Shown here: positions 10,160-18,085 of the stretch, in pieces
Layout: each line of letters opens with the position of its first letter
How positions within the stretch are numbered: position 1 is the first letter of the stretch
Position numbers and translations under genes: made by a program
Source: Flavimaricola marinus
Lineage (GTDB): Bacteria > Pseudomonadota > Alphaproteobacteria > Rhodobacterales > Rhodobacteraceae
Direction of reading: 5' to 3'
Length of the DNA: 64,000 bases
Assembly (NCBI RefSeq): GCF_900184895.1
Contig: NZ_FXZK01000001.1
Span: 868,001 to 932,000, forward strand
The notes under the pieces: generated by a model
Database searches by the model: none
What the model was told of the DNA's origin: nothing
The model's input: the letters and a program-made list of their open reading frames with translations, nothing else

Positions 10160-10675
10160 TCAATCGTCGATCGAGTCGAGGTATGCGATCAGGTTTACGC
10201 GATCTGTCTCACTGCGCATTCCGTTGTAGGACATCTTGGTGCCGGGGGCGTACTGCGCAGGGTTCTCGAGGAACGCGAACAGTTGCTCGGGTGTCCAGAC
10301 GTCGTTGACCTCTTCGAGAGCACCGGAATAATCAAAGCCCGCGACAGCATCCACCGGACGGCCGACGACACCGTAAAGGTGGGGCCCGGTGCCGTTGTTG
10401 CCATCTTCGAGGGCGTGACAGGCGCGGCATGCACGGAACGCGCCTTCGCCGTCCGCGGCATCAGCCAGCGCGTAGAGTTCTTCGAAAGGCACCTGGACCT
10501 CTTCGACGACTTCGCCGCCGCCACTGTCCGGAACGTCGATCACGTAGGCTTGCTCGTGATCACCATGGCCACCGGCATGATAGATGGTCTCGGCAACCCA
10601 GCCACCTAGCAGGAAGACCAGAAAGGTGCCAAACAAACCACCGGCGATTTTTGTCAGGGTCATTGTGTCGAACAT
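10160..10675 (-). CDS. cycM: Membrane-anchored c-type cytochrome (CycM/c552-like)
   Basis: A 171-residue monohaem class I cytochrome c. An N-terminal hydrophobic helix (about residues 6-25) acts as an uncleaved anchor; an acidic, Glu/Val-rich linker follows; then the haem motif CRACH in AFRACRACHALEDG, and the distal Met region GTKMSYNG near the C-terminus. This layout matches Paracoccus CycM, which carries electrons from the bc1 complex to the aa3 oxidase. Start chosen at ATG 10675 (MFDTMTLTKIAGG, the conserved Rhodobacteraceae start) with GGAACG upstream; ATG 10687 is in frame. Divergent from pheA. Confidence 0.88.
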   Translation of the reverse strand: MFDTMTLTKIAGGLFGTFLVFLLGGWVAETIYHAGGHGDHEQAYVIDVPDSGGGEVVEEVQVPFEELYALADAADGEGAFRACRACHALEDGNNGTGPHLYGVVGRPVDAVAGFDYSGALEEVNDVWTPEQLFAFLENPAQYAPGTKMSYNGMRSETDRVNLIAYLDSIDD

Positions 10676-10804
10676 GTCGCGTTCCATTCCGTTCGAAGAT
10701 TTCTCGCTATCTACAAGGTTCCACCCGCCGGACGCAAGGTGTAGAGGCGCGACGAAATGCCCAGCTTTTGGGCGAAACGCAAGAATTCGGCGTGAGGGGG
10801 GATC

Positions 10805-11653
10805 ATGAACCAGCAGATTGCGTTCCAAGGAGAGATCGGCGCCTACGGTCATCAGGCCTGTATCGAGGCCCGCCCCGACTTTACACCGATGCCCTGCGCC
10901 ACCTTCGAAGACGCCATCGACGCGGTTCGGAACGGCACCGCCGAGCTCGGGATGATCGCTGTCGAAAACTCGATCTACGGCCGGGTGGCCGATGTGCATC
11001 ACCTTCTCCCCGAAAGCGGCCTGCACATCGTCGACGAGGCCTTCGTGCGGGTGCATGTCAATCTGCTCGGCAAACCGGGTGCGGTTCTGTCCGGAATCAC
11101 GCAGGCCAAGGGGCACGTCGTAATCCTGCCGCAATGCGCCGGGTTCCTGCGGTCGAACGGGATCAAGGGCGTGGTCAGCTCGGACAATGCCCGCGCCGCC
11201 CGCGAAGTCTCCGAAGGGGACGACATGACAATGGGGGCGCTGGCCTCTGAACTCGCGGCCGAGATTTACGGGCTGAACGTCCTCGCCCGCCATATCGAGG
11301 ACCACGAGCGCAACACGACCCGGTTCCTGATCATGTCGCGTGAGCCCGATCTGCGCAGGCGCGGGCGCGGGCCGATGGTCACCAGCCTCGTGTTCCGGGT
11401 GCGCAACATTCCGGCGGCGCTCTACAAGGCGATGGGCGGCTTTGCCACCAACGGCATCAACATGACCAAGCTGGAAAGCTATATGGTCGGCGGCAGCTTC
11501 AGCGCGACCCAGTTCTTTGCCGAGATCGAGGGGCACCCGGACGACCGCAACGTGCAACTGGCGCTCGAAGAGCTGGATTACTTCACCGACATGGTCCGGT
11601 TGATGGGCGTCTACCCCGCCGCCCCGCGCCGTCACGAAAGCCCCAAGCGCTAG
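10805..11653 (+). CDS. pheA: Prephenate dehydratase
   Basis: Converts prephenate to phenylpyruvate for phenylalanine synthesis. The 282-residue monofunctional form has the catalytic domain in the first ~185 residues, with NSIYGRV and the catalytic TRF triplet at residues 172-174 (NTTRFLIM), followed by a C-terminal ACT domain that senses phenylalanine. The ACT motif normally written ESRP is ESYM here, as in other alphaproteobacterial forms; feedback inhibition is expected but not proven. ATG preceded by GAGGGGGATC. Confidence 0.94.
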   Translation: MNQQIAFQGEIGAYGHQACIEARPDFTPMPCATFEDAIDAVRNGTAELGMIAVENSIYGRVADVHHLLPESGLHIVDEAFVRVHVNLLGKPGAVLSGITQAKGHVVILPQCAGFLRSNGIKGVVSSDNARAAREVSEGDDMTMGALASELAAEIYGLNVLARHIEDHERNTTRFLIMSREPDLRRRGRGPMVTSLVFRVRNIPAALYKAMGGFATNGINMTKLESYMVGGSFSATQFFAEIEGHPDDRNVQLALEELDYFTDMVRLMGVYPAAPRRHESPKR

Positions 11654-11759
11654 GCGTCACGCGGCCCGCCCGATCGCCTGCAATTCATGATGCTGCGAAA
11701 TGCGGCTTCCGTGCTACTGTGTCGACACCGTTCATCACAGCCAGCAGGGAGACGCGACC

Positions 11760-12248
11760 ATGGAGAGTGCGCAAGGGAGATGTCTCTGTGGCCAGCTGAG
11801 ATACCGTGTCGACAAGCCGCCCGGCAGGACGACGATCTGTCACTGCAAATTCTGTCAGCGCGCCACGGGCGGGGCGTATATGGTCGAACCGATCTTTGAT
11901 CGGCAGGACTTTTCGGTGACGAATGGCACCGCCAAGACGTATACGCACCGGTCGGAAGGCAGCGGCAAGTTGGTCCACATCCACTTCTGCGACACCTGCG
12001 GCACAAAGATAACGCTGACGTTCGAACGGTTCCCCGAGATCGTCGGTCTCTACGCCGGCACCTTCGACGACCCGAACTGGTTCGATCTGACGCCCGCAAC
12101 CTCCAAGCACATCTTTCTGGGCGTGGCGCAGCGCGGCACGATCATCCCGGCCTTCGTGAACACGTTCGTCGCACACGCGACCGGCATCGACGGCACGCCT
12201 ATCGATCCAGAGGTCTTCGAGACGCCCCACGTCATCGGCACACACTAG
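11760..12248 (+). CDS. GFA family (glutathione-dependent formaldehyde-activating-like) zinc protein
   Basis: A 162-residue protein of the GFA/CENP-V fold. The zinc-binding cysteines are visible as CLCGQLRY, CHCKFCQRATG and FCDTCGTKI, in the order typical of the family. Some members were linked to S-hydroxymethylglutathione formation, but most, including this one, have no proven reaction. The ATG at 11760 has GGGAGA upstream; an in-frame ATG at 11700 lacks one. Stands alone between pheA and a convergent SRPBCC gene. Confidence 0.85.
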   Translation: MESAQGRCLCGQLRYRVDKPPGRTTICHCKFCQRATGGAYMVEPIFDRQDFSVTNGTAKTYTHRSEGSGKLVHIHFCDTCGTKITLTFERFPEIVGLYAGTFDDPNWFDLTPATSKHIFLGVAQRGTIIPAFVNTFVAHATGIDGTPIDPEVFETPHVIGTH

Positions 12249-12314
12249 GCAAGGCCGGCTTTCAGGAGGCGGTGGGGCAGATCGGCCCCTCGCCGAAAGG
12301 GTGACGCCGTGGGT

Positions 12315-12791
12315 CTAGGCTCCGGCTTGCTGCCGGCGATAGCGTTCCTGCATGTCTTCGGACATGCTCTGAACCCGGCCGACAAAGCGGCGGTTCAGCG
12401 AGGATTTGGCGAGCTTGAGGGATTGCAGCATCAGGCGGGCCGCCAGCGATTTCGCCGTCAGATCGATGTTGACGGTCAGGCGGGTGCGGCCCCGCGACAG
12501 CGCCACCAGATCCACCACCGAATTGCCATCGATGCCGCCCGACGACGCGACGATCGTATAGGTGTTGGGCGGGTCGAAATTCGTGATGTTGGCCGACAAC
12601 TTGCGCTCTTTGCCGCGATAAAGGAACTTCACGTCCCAGCCCGAGCCGACGCCCGGCCGGGTCAACGTATCGCGACGGCTGACATCGGCGCCGCGACGCA
12701 GCGCCTGACGCTCGAACGCGGCAAAATCTGTAACCTGTTGCCATACAAAGGCAATCGGCGCTTCGATATCTTCTTTTGTCGAGAATTCCAT
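12315..12791 (-). CDS. SRPBCC family protein
   Basis: A 158-residue START/Bet v 1-like protein. It begins MEFSTKEDIEAPIAFVWQQV, the N-terminal strand and helix of the polyketide cyclase/SRPBCC fold, and ends with the long amphipathic helix (SLKLAKSSLNRRFVGRVQSM). These proteins bind lipids or other hydrophobic ligands in a central cavity; nothing indicates a specific ligand. Located 61 bp downstream of nudC on the same strand. Confidence 0.8.
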   Translation of the reverse strand: MEFSTKEDIEAPIAFVWQQVTDFAAFERQALRRGADVSRRDTLTRPGVGSGWDVKFLYRGKERKLSANITNFDPPNTYTIVASSGGIDGNSVVDLVALSRGRTRLTVNIDLTAKSLAARLMLQSLKLAKSSLNRRFVGRVQSMSEDMQERYRRQQAGA

Positions 12792-12852
12792 GCTCTGCCC
12801 CGGCTGTTGTCAGCTCTCCTGCGTCCGAACGGACCTTAGCGGCAATGTCGCG

Positions 12853-13824
12853 TCAATCCAACTGGTCTTCAAGCCAGTTCCACAAGATAAAATGCGCAAT
12901 TGCACCCTTTCTGGCGGGGCGGATTTCCGGATCCTCGTTGTTGAAAATACGGGCCAGACGGTCCTTGGACACCCATAGAGCCTGTTCGATTTCCGTAGGG
13001 TCGACCGTGATTTCGCGGGTCTCCGCGTGGCCGTGGCAGCCAAACATCAGCGACGCCGGAAACGGCCACGGCTGGCTGGCCAGATAGGACACCGCGCCGA
13101 CGCGGACACCGGATTCCTCGAAGACCTCGCGGCGGACAGCAGCCTCGATCGGCTCGCCCGGCTCGATGAATCCGGCCAGCAGGGAAAACATGCCCTCGGG
13201 CCACCCCGGAGACCGGCCCAAAAGCACCTCGTCGCCGCTCGTGACCAGCATGATGACGACCGGATCGGTGCGCGGAAAATGGTGGGTGCCGCAGGCCGGG
13301 CAATCGCGCTGCCATCCCGCCATGGCAACTTCGGAGGCGTGGCCGCACCTGGCACAGAACCGGTGACTGTCGTGCCAGCCAAGAACCGCCTTTGCGGTCG
13401 CGGCCAGTTCCGCGTCGCGCGGGGTGATCCGGGTCATGATCGCCCGCAGCTCGGCAAATCGCTCGTCTCCGCCAAGATCGGGATGGCGTTGCTCCGTCGG
13501 GTCGAGGAACAGGCCCAGCGAGGCAAGGTCCACATCCTCGGGCTCCCAGGCCGAGATGTCGCGGGCCCAGACACCCTCGCCGTCCTCGACACCAAGGAAA
13601 ATCGGCGGATCACGGGCCTCGTCAAAGACCGGGTGGCCGTGTGGCAAACGGGCGATGCTCAAGGCGTCTTCGCCGCCCGCAACCAATGGCTTGCCACGCC
13701 AGAGCGGAATCATCCCCGCGCCGGGACGGGCCGCCAGATCGGCCAGCGCCAGGGCATCTCCACGAAGTTCCGCCCGGCGCTCCAGCGCCGAACCACCGAA
13801 TGTGACTGTTTCTGCGTTTTTCAT
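12853..13824 (-). CDS. nudC: NAD(+)/NADH pyrophosphatase NudC
   Basis: A 323-residue Nudix hydrolase that splits NAD(H) into NMN(H) and AMP and, in E. coli, removes NAD caps from RNA. Domain order fits NudC: N-terminal domain, four-cysteine zinc ribbon (CARCGH ... CPACGTH), Nudix box (GFIEPGEPIEAAVRREVFEE), then the NADH-specific signature SQPWPFPAS about 17 residues after it. ATG at 13824 is preceded by ACAGGTGC; an in-frame ATG at 13866 has no ribosome binding site. Divergent from the cpdB-like gene. Confidence 0.93.
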   Translation of the reverse strand: MKNAETVTFGGSALERRAELRGDALALADLAARPGAGMIPLWRGKPLVAGGEDALSIARLPHGHPVFDEARDPPIFLGVEDGEGVWARDISAWEPEDVDLASLGLFLDPTEQRHPDLGGDERFAELRAIMTRITPRDAELAATAKAVLGWHDSHRFCARCGHASEVAMAGWQRDCPACGTHHFPRTDPVVIMLVTSGDEVLLGRSPGWPEGMFSLLAGFIEPGEPIEAAVRREVFEESGVRVGAVSYLASQPWPFPASLMFGCHGHAETREITVDPTEIEQALWVSKDRLARIFNNEDPEIRPARKGAIAHFILWNWLEDQLD

Positions 13825-13933
13825 GCACCTGTCGTGGCATTTATTGGCCCGCGATACAAACATCATGTTGCTGCCATTTTATCTCCACATCATTCGACTT
13901 ATGGTTGTGCCGAATAATGACTAGAGCGCCGTA

Positions 13934-15811
13934 TTGAGCCATAAATACCTCCCTGACTGGACCCTCTCCAGACGCCAGACGCACCTGCGGATACTGGCGA
14001 CGACCGATCTGCATCTGAACGTCATGCCCTATGACTATTTCGCGGATCGCGCGCTGGCGGCGTCAGGCCTTGCCAGGACCGCAAAGCTCATCTCCGAGCT
14101 GCGGCAGATCGACGGCACTTGCCTCTTGTTCGACAACGGCGATTTTCTGCAGGGGAATCCGCTTTCCGACTGGATGGCCAGAGACAGCGGCTTTGCATTT
14201 GGCGATCTGCATCCGATGGTCGCGGCGATGAACGCCATCGGCTATGACGGCGGGACGCTGGGGAACCACGATTTCAACTACGGGCTCGTCTTTCTGCGCA
14301 ATGCGCTGGCGAAAGCCGACTTTCCCGTCGTCTCGGCAAACATGACGCTGTCCCAATGCGACTGCCCGGCACAGGACAAGACGCTCCAGCCGCCATGGGC
14401 GATCCTGCCACGTGAAGTCACCACCGGCGATGGCCGGACACAGGTTCTCAAGGTCGGGATCATTGGCTTTGCACCGCCGCAAACCCCGATCTGGGAGCAG
14501 TTTTCGCTCGGTTCGCATATCGGCTCGCGCGACATCGTGCTCGCCGCCCGAAGCCATGTTCCGCATCTTCGGGCCGCGGGGGCCGACATCGTCGTCGCGC
14601 TTGCGCACACCGGCGTCGGCAACGGCGGCGAAGAGCCCGGTCAGGAGAACGCCGGTCTGGCGCTGGCAGACGTGCCCGGCATCGATGCGGTCATCACCGG
14701 ACACACCCATCAGGTCTTTCCCGGCCCCGGCTTCGAGGGCCACCCCGATATCGACCCGGTCGCCGGCACGCTTTGCGGAAAACCCGCGGTCATGGCCGGA
14801 AGCCTCGGCAGTCATGTCGGTGTGATCGACCTCAAGCTCGAGAAGGACGGCGATGGCTGGTCGGTTTCGGCCTTTCAGGTGGCGACACCGGCTCTCGAAG
14901 CCAGGACGGACGGCGAACTCGACGAGAAGGTCGTCGCCAGCGTCAAGGAGGCGCATGATCAGGTTGTCTCGCTGATGCAGGAGCCGATCGGGTCGACGGA
15001 TGTCAGGCTGCATTCCTATCTGTCGCTGGTCGGTCACGCCCCCGCTTCGACGGTGCTGGCCGATGCCATGCGGACAAGGGCCAAGGCGTTGCTGGCCGAC
15101 ACCCGGTGGCAAGAGACGCCGATGGCCGTCGCCGTCGCGCCGTCGCGCAGCGGCGGTGTGGCGGGGGCCGGGAACTATGTCGACATCGCGCCCGGTCCTT
15201 TGCTGCGGCGGCATGCGGCAGAGCTCTATCACTACCCCAACACCCTGTGCATTCTGGCGCTCAACGGTGCGCAAATCCGGGATTGGCTGGAATGGAGCGC
15301 CCGGCTGTTCCTGCCGATCCGGCCCGGCATTCAGGATCAGGATCTGATCGATCCGACGATGGCGGGATATAATTTCGATACGCTTTTCGGGCTGCGCTAT
15401 GAGATCGACCCCAGCCAGCCAGCAGCGGTCTCGGCGCAGGACGGCGGTGGGCGGCGGATCAGCAATCTGCGCACTGCGGACGGCGGCGCGATCACGGACG
15501 ACGACACGATCCTGCTGGCGGTGAACAACTTCCGGGCCAGCGGAGGCGGCGGATATGCCATGGCGCGGCCAGACCAGATCGTGCTGACCACGGACCTCGC
15601 CCTGCGCGACATCACCAAGGACCACCTGTCGTCAGAGCCTGTCCGGGTGGCCTGCGATGCCGTCTGGACATTCCGCACCCTGCCCGGCACCTCGGCCCTG
15701 TTCGAGACGTCCGAGCTCGCGCGGTCTCACCTGACCGAAGCGCCGTTTTGCCGGATCGAAGACGCCGGGCCCGGCAATGGCGGGTTTCACCGCTTTCGGC
15801 TGCGGTTCTAA
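13934..15811 (+). CDS. cpdB: 2',3'-cyclic-nucleotide 2'-phosphodiesterase/3'-nucleotidase-like protein
   Basis: A 625-residue metallophosphoesterase plus 5'-nucleotidase C-terminal domain protein. Metal-ligand motifs are all visible: ATTDLHLNV near the start, DNGDFLQGNP, GNHDFNYG, and GHTHQVFPGPG; the C-terminal domain begins around residue 350 and carries the nucleotide-stacking region. CpdB enzymes work in the periplasm on cyclic nucleotides and nucleotides. Oddly no signal peptide is visible: the metal-binding motif begins about 25 residues from the TTG start at 13934 and the N-terminus is polar. No better start is seen upstream (stop codons intervene), so either it acts in the cytoplasm or uses another export path. 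Confidence 0.88.
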   Translation: MSHKYLPDWTLSRRQTHLRILATTDLHLNVMPYDYFADRALAASGLARTAKLISELRQIDGTCLLFDNGDFLQGNPLSDWMARDSGFAFGDLHPMVAAMNAIGYDGGTLGNHDFNYGLVFLRNALAKADFPVVSANMTLSQCDCPAQDKTLQPPWAILPREVTTGDGRTQVLKVGIIGFAPPQTPIWEQFSLGSHIGSRDIVLAARSHVPHLRAAGADIVVALAHTGVGNGGEEPGQENAGLALADVPGIDAVITGHTHQVFPGPGFEGHPDIDPVAGTLCGKPAVMAGSLGSHVGVIDLKLEKDGDGWSVSAFQVATPALEARTDGELDEKVVASVKEAHDQVVSLMQEPIGSTDVRLHSYLSLVGHAPASTVLADAMRTRAKALLADTRWQETPMAVAVAPSRSGGVAGAGNYVDIAPGPLLRRHAAELYHYPNTLCILALNGAQIRDWLEWSARLFLPIRPGIQDQDLIDPTMAGYNFDTLFGLRYEIDPSQPAAVSAQDGGGRRISNLRTADGGAITDDDTILLAVNNFRASGGGGYAMARPDQIVLTTDLALRDITKDHLSSEPVRVACDAVWTFRTLPGTSALFETSELARSHLTEAPFCRIEDAGPGNGGFHRFRLRF

Positions 15812-15876
15812 GGCTGTATGAGCAGGCTCGACGCGCCCTCAAGGGCCAAGACCCCCATCGAGCAACCGGAGCCTGC

Positions 15877-16536
15877 ATGACCACCTCCCTGCCCTTCGAC
15901 GCCGTGATCTTTGATCTCGACGGCACGCTGATCGACACCGAACTCCTGTGCAACGAGACCGGAGTCGCCGCCTGCGCCAATCTGGGGCATCCGGTCAGCA
16001 TGGCCTTCTTCGAAGGGCTCGCCGGGATCGACGACACGACGCGGATGCAGATGATCGGCACCGAAACCGGGCAGCCGATCGACCACGGCGCATTTCTGGC
16101 GGAATGGGACCGGCTCTGCACGCTGCGGTTCGCGGAAGGGGTGCCGTTGAAGGCGGGCGCACTGGACCTGCTCGGACGGATCGAGGGGCTCGGCCTGCCG
16201 ATGGCGATCTGCACGTCGAGCCGGCGCGGACCGGCGAGCGAAAAGGTCGCCGCGGCAGGCTTTGGCCGGTTTTTCCGGCACGTGATCACCTTCGACGACG
16301 TGAAGCAGCCCAAACCGGCGCCTGATCCCTACCTTCTGGCCGCTGAAAAGCTGGGGATCGGACCAGACCGGTGCCTAGCCTTCGAAGACAGCGATACAGG
16401 CGCACGATCCGCGCGGGCGGCAGGATTGCACGTTGTGCAAATCCCCGATCTGCACCCTCCGAAACAGGCGCATGCGCATATCGTGAGTGCAACGCTGCTC
16501 GACGGCGCGCGACAGGCCGGGTTGCTGCGGGACTAG
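15877..16536 (+). CDS. HAD family phosphatase (beta-phosphoglucomutase-like)
   Basis: A 219-residue HAD hydrolase of subfamily IA, variant 3. Motif I is FDLDGTLIDTE, motif II is in ICTSSRRGP, the lysine and motif IV in KQPKPAPDPYLLAAEKLG and AFEDSDTGARSA. The DxDGTLxDTE form is shared with beta-phosphoglucomutases and sugar-phosphate phosphatases. It resembles the HAD gene at 55845 over its C-terminal half, suggesting paralogues. ATG at 15877 has CGGAG upstream. It begins 66 bp after the cpdB-like gene and may be cotranscribed with it; a nucleotide or sugar-phosphate scavenging role would fit but is inference. Confidence 0.88.
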   Translation: MTTSLPFDAVIFDLDGTLIDTELLCNETGVAACANLGHPVSMAFFEGLAGIDDTTRMQMIGTETGQPIDHGAFLAEWDRLCTLRFAEGVPLKAGALDLLGRIEGLGLPMAICTSSRRGPASEKVAAAGFGRFFRHVITFDDVKQPKPAPDPYLLAAEKLGIGPDRCLAFEDSDTGARSARAAGLHVVQIPDLHPPKQAHAHIVSATLLDGARQAGLLRD

Positions 16537-16618
16537 CGGACCGGGCCCTGCTGCGAGATCAGGTCATGCGGCGGCGCGACGGGGGAAGAGGGTGGCAACA
16601 AGGCGTCCGGCAGGGTTC

Positions 16619-16647
16619 TTGCATGCGCGTGGAATCAACCCTATATA
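16619..16647 (+). promoter_or_regulatory. Promoter of the SRP RNA gene
   Basis: TTGCAT (16619-16624) and TATATA (16642-16647) are separated by exactly 17 bases, a near-consensus sigma-70 type promoter. Transcription would start about seven bases later, at the predicted 5' end of the SRP RNA. Confidence 0.75.
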
Positions 16648-16652
16648 GAGCG

Positions 16653-16750
16653 TCGAGAGGTTGGCGCGGGCAGGTGCCTCGCCAACCCGGTCAGGTCCGG
16701 AAGGAAGCAGCCGTAACGAGCCCCACTTGGGTCGTTGTCCAGCCTCTCAC
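16653..16750 (+). ncRNA. ffs: Signal recognition particle RNA (4.5S type)
   Basis: The apical core GGTCAGGTCCGGAAGGAAGC, followed by AGCCGTAACGAG, from about 16689 is the universal bacterial SRP Alu-less core that binds Ffh (symmetric and asymmetric loops with GGAA tetraloop). The ends pair as a long helix: GAGAGGTTGG at 16655 with CCAGCCTCTC ending at 16748. Length near 98 nt fits the small SRP RNA of proteobacteria. The exact ends are estimated from the helix. Confidence 0.93.
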
Positions 16751-16754
16751 CTCA

Positions 16755-16776
16755 GCCGCGTCTGCGGCCTCAGTTT
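16755..16776 (+). terminator. Possible weak terminator of ffs
   Basis: GCCGC (16755-16759) and GCGGC (16764-16768) form a five-pair hairpin with a four-base loop, followed only by CTCAGTTTG. The T tract is poor, so readthrough towards rsgA is plausible. Confidence 0.35.
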
Positions 16777-16799
16777 GATCCGTCGCAAAGGAGGACAGA

Positions 16800-16838
16800 A
16801 TGGCCATTGTCATCACCCTCCGGGCCGCAACTGCCTGA
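16800..16838 (+). CDS. Possible 12-residue leader peptide before rsgA
   Basis: AAAGGAGG (16787-16794), a near-perfect Shine-Dalgarno, lies 5 nt before ATG 16800; the ORF encodes MAIVITLRAATA and stops at TGA 16836-16838. The ribosome binding site is much better than that of rsgA itself, so the site is probably translated. The stop lies 14 nt before a long hairpin (16853-16892). No run of one amino acid is visible that would suggest classical attenuation. The peptide has no recognised homologue. Confidence 0.45.
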   Translation: MAIVITLRAATA

Positions 16839-16852
16839 GCAGAGCGGGCCCG

Positions 16853-16892
16853 ATGAAATGCAGCGCATGCCTCCGGCATGGGCATCTTTCAT
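16853..16892 (+). promoter_or_regulatory. Extended hairpin in the rsgA leader
   Basis: ATGAAA (16853-16858) pairs with TTTCAT (16887-16892), TGC (16859-16861) with GCA (16882-16884), and CATGCC (16866-16871) with GGCATG (16875-16880), giving a 15-pair interrupted stem. It ends 20 bases before the TTG start of rsgA and could mask or expose its translation start region. Confidence 0.5.
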
Positions 16893-16911
16893 TTGATACG
16901 GGACACCCTCA

Positions 16912-17949
16912 TTGACTGAGTATTTACTTAACGACCTTGGATGGTCGGATCATTTCGCGCGACAGTGCGACCCCGAAGATAGCGACACCCCCGCCCGCCT
17001 GCTTGAAGTCATGCGGGATCACGTGATCGGGCTGACTGAAACCGGGCAGGTTTCACTCGTGACACCAGACAGCACCGGGCTTTATGCGGTAGGCGACTGG
17101 GTGCTGCACGACGGCACCAAGGTCAGCAAACGGCTGGACCGGCAGACCGAGATCGCGCGGCGGGCCGCCGGGCCACAGGCAGCGCGGCAGCTGATCGCGG
17201 CCAATGTGGACACGCTGGCAATCGTCACCTCGTGCAACGACGACTTCAACGTCGCGCGGCTGGAACGGTATCTGGCGATGGCCACTCAGGCGGGCTGCCT
17301 GCCGCTCGTGGTGCTGACCAAGGCCGACCAATCGGACGACCCGGAGAGCTATGCCAAAGCCGCAGCGCGGTTGTCGCCGCTGCTGACAGCCATCACGCTC
17401 AACGCAAAGGACACGGAGGACGCCGACAGACTGGCACCGTGGTGCGGAGCGGGGCAGACGCTGGCGCTGGTCGGCTCGTCCGGTGTCGGCAAGACGACGC
17501 TGCAAAACCACCTGACCGGGATCACGGCGCTGACTCAGGACATCCGCGAAGACGACGCCAAGGGACGGCACACAACGACGGCACGGGCGCTGCGGCCGAC
17601 ACGGGCGGGCGGCTGGCTGATCGACACGCCCGGGATGCGGGAACTGGCCCTGTCAGACGCCGCCGAAGGGATCGAGGCGGTGTTTGCAGACGTCACCGAC
17701 CTGATCCCGCAGTGCCGCTTCAACGATTGCGCCCACGAAAGCGAACCGGGCTGCGCGGTGCAGGCCGCCATCGCGGACGGAACCCTCGATCCGGGGCGGC
17801 TGGAACGCTGGAAGAAGCTGATGCGCGAGGATCAGTTCAACTCTGAATCCGTGGCGGAAGCCCGCGCGAGATTCCGAAAGCTCGGCAAGATGTACAAGGG
17901 CGGGAAGGCCCGCGCCAAGGCCAAGCGCGGCGACGGTTTGCCGGACTGA
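16912..17949 (+). CDS. rsgA: Ribosome small subunit-dependent GTPase A
   Basis: RsgA is a late 30S assembly factor. The 345-residue protein has an N-terminal OB-fold, a circularly permuted GTPase domain in which the G4 motif (LTKAD) comes before the P-loop (GSSGVGKTTLQNHL), the G3 segment DTPGMRELAL, and a C-terminal zinc knuckle (CRFNDCAHESEPGC). The start is TTG at 16912; the ribosome binding site is weak (CGGGACAC). It sits 160 bp downstream of ffs, with a small ORF and hairpin between them, so expression may depend on ffs readthrough or leader control. Confidence 0.95.
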   Translation: MTEYLLNDLGWSDHFARQCDPEDSDTPARLLEVMRDHVIGLTETGQVSLVTPDSTGLYAVGDWVLHDGTKVSKRLDRQTEIARRAAGPQAARQLIAANVDTLAIVTSCNDDFNVARLERYLAMATQAGCLPLVVLTKADQSDDPESYAKAAARLSPLLTAITLNAKDTEDADRLAPWCGAGQTLALVGSSGVGKTTLQNHLTGITALTQDIREDDAKGRHTTTARALRPTRAGGWLIDTPGMRELALSDAAEGIEAVFADVTDLIPQCRFNDCAHESEPGCAVQAAIADGTLDPGRLERWKKLMREDQFNSESVAEARARFRKLGKMYKGGKARAKAKRGDGLPD

Positions 17950-18020
17950 CCGTGCGACGCGGGGTGGGCTGTTGGTCCCCCCGCGCCAAGGCCGCACCGG
18001 CGGCGCTCGCGGTTGGTTTG

Positions 18021-18057
18021 GGGAGCCTCCGGCGGGAGTTTTTCTGCCAAGATGAAA
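18021..18057 (+). repeat. Dispersed gene-border element, copy 2
   Basis: Reads CTCCGGCGGGAGTTTTTCTG then CCAAGATGAA. The CTCC/GGAG stem followed by five T residues looks like a small terminator; it lies about 75 bp after the rsgA stop and could end that transcript. The preceding 17950-18020 stretch is GC-rich with no gene. Confidence 0.6.
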
Positions 18058-18085
18058 CCATTCCGTCCGGCTCTCGGCTACGGGT

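Noticed and set aside
13880-13925. Possible inverted repeat between nudC and cpdB
   Set aside because: Only five matching pairs (ATTCG/CGAAT) around a long loop; not above chance.
16853-16915. A 20-codon ORF with two cysteines overlapping the rsgA start
   Set aside because: No convincing ribosome binding site; its bases are better explained as the left half of the leader hairpin.
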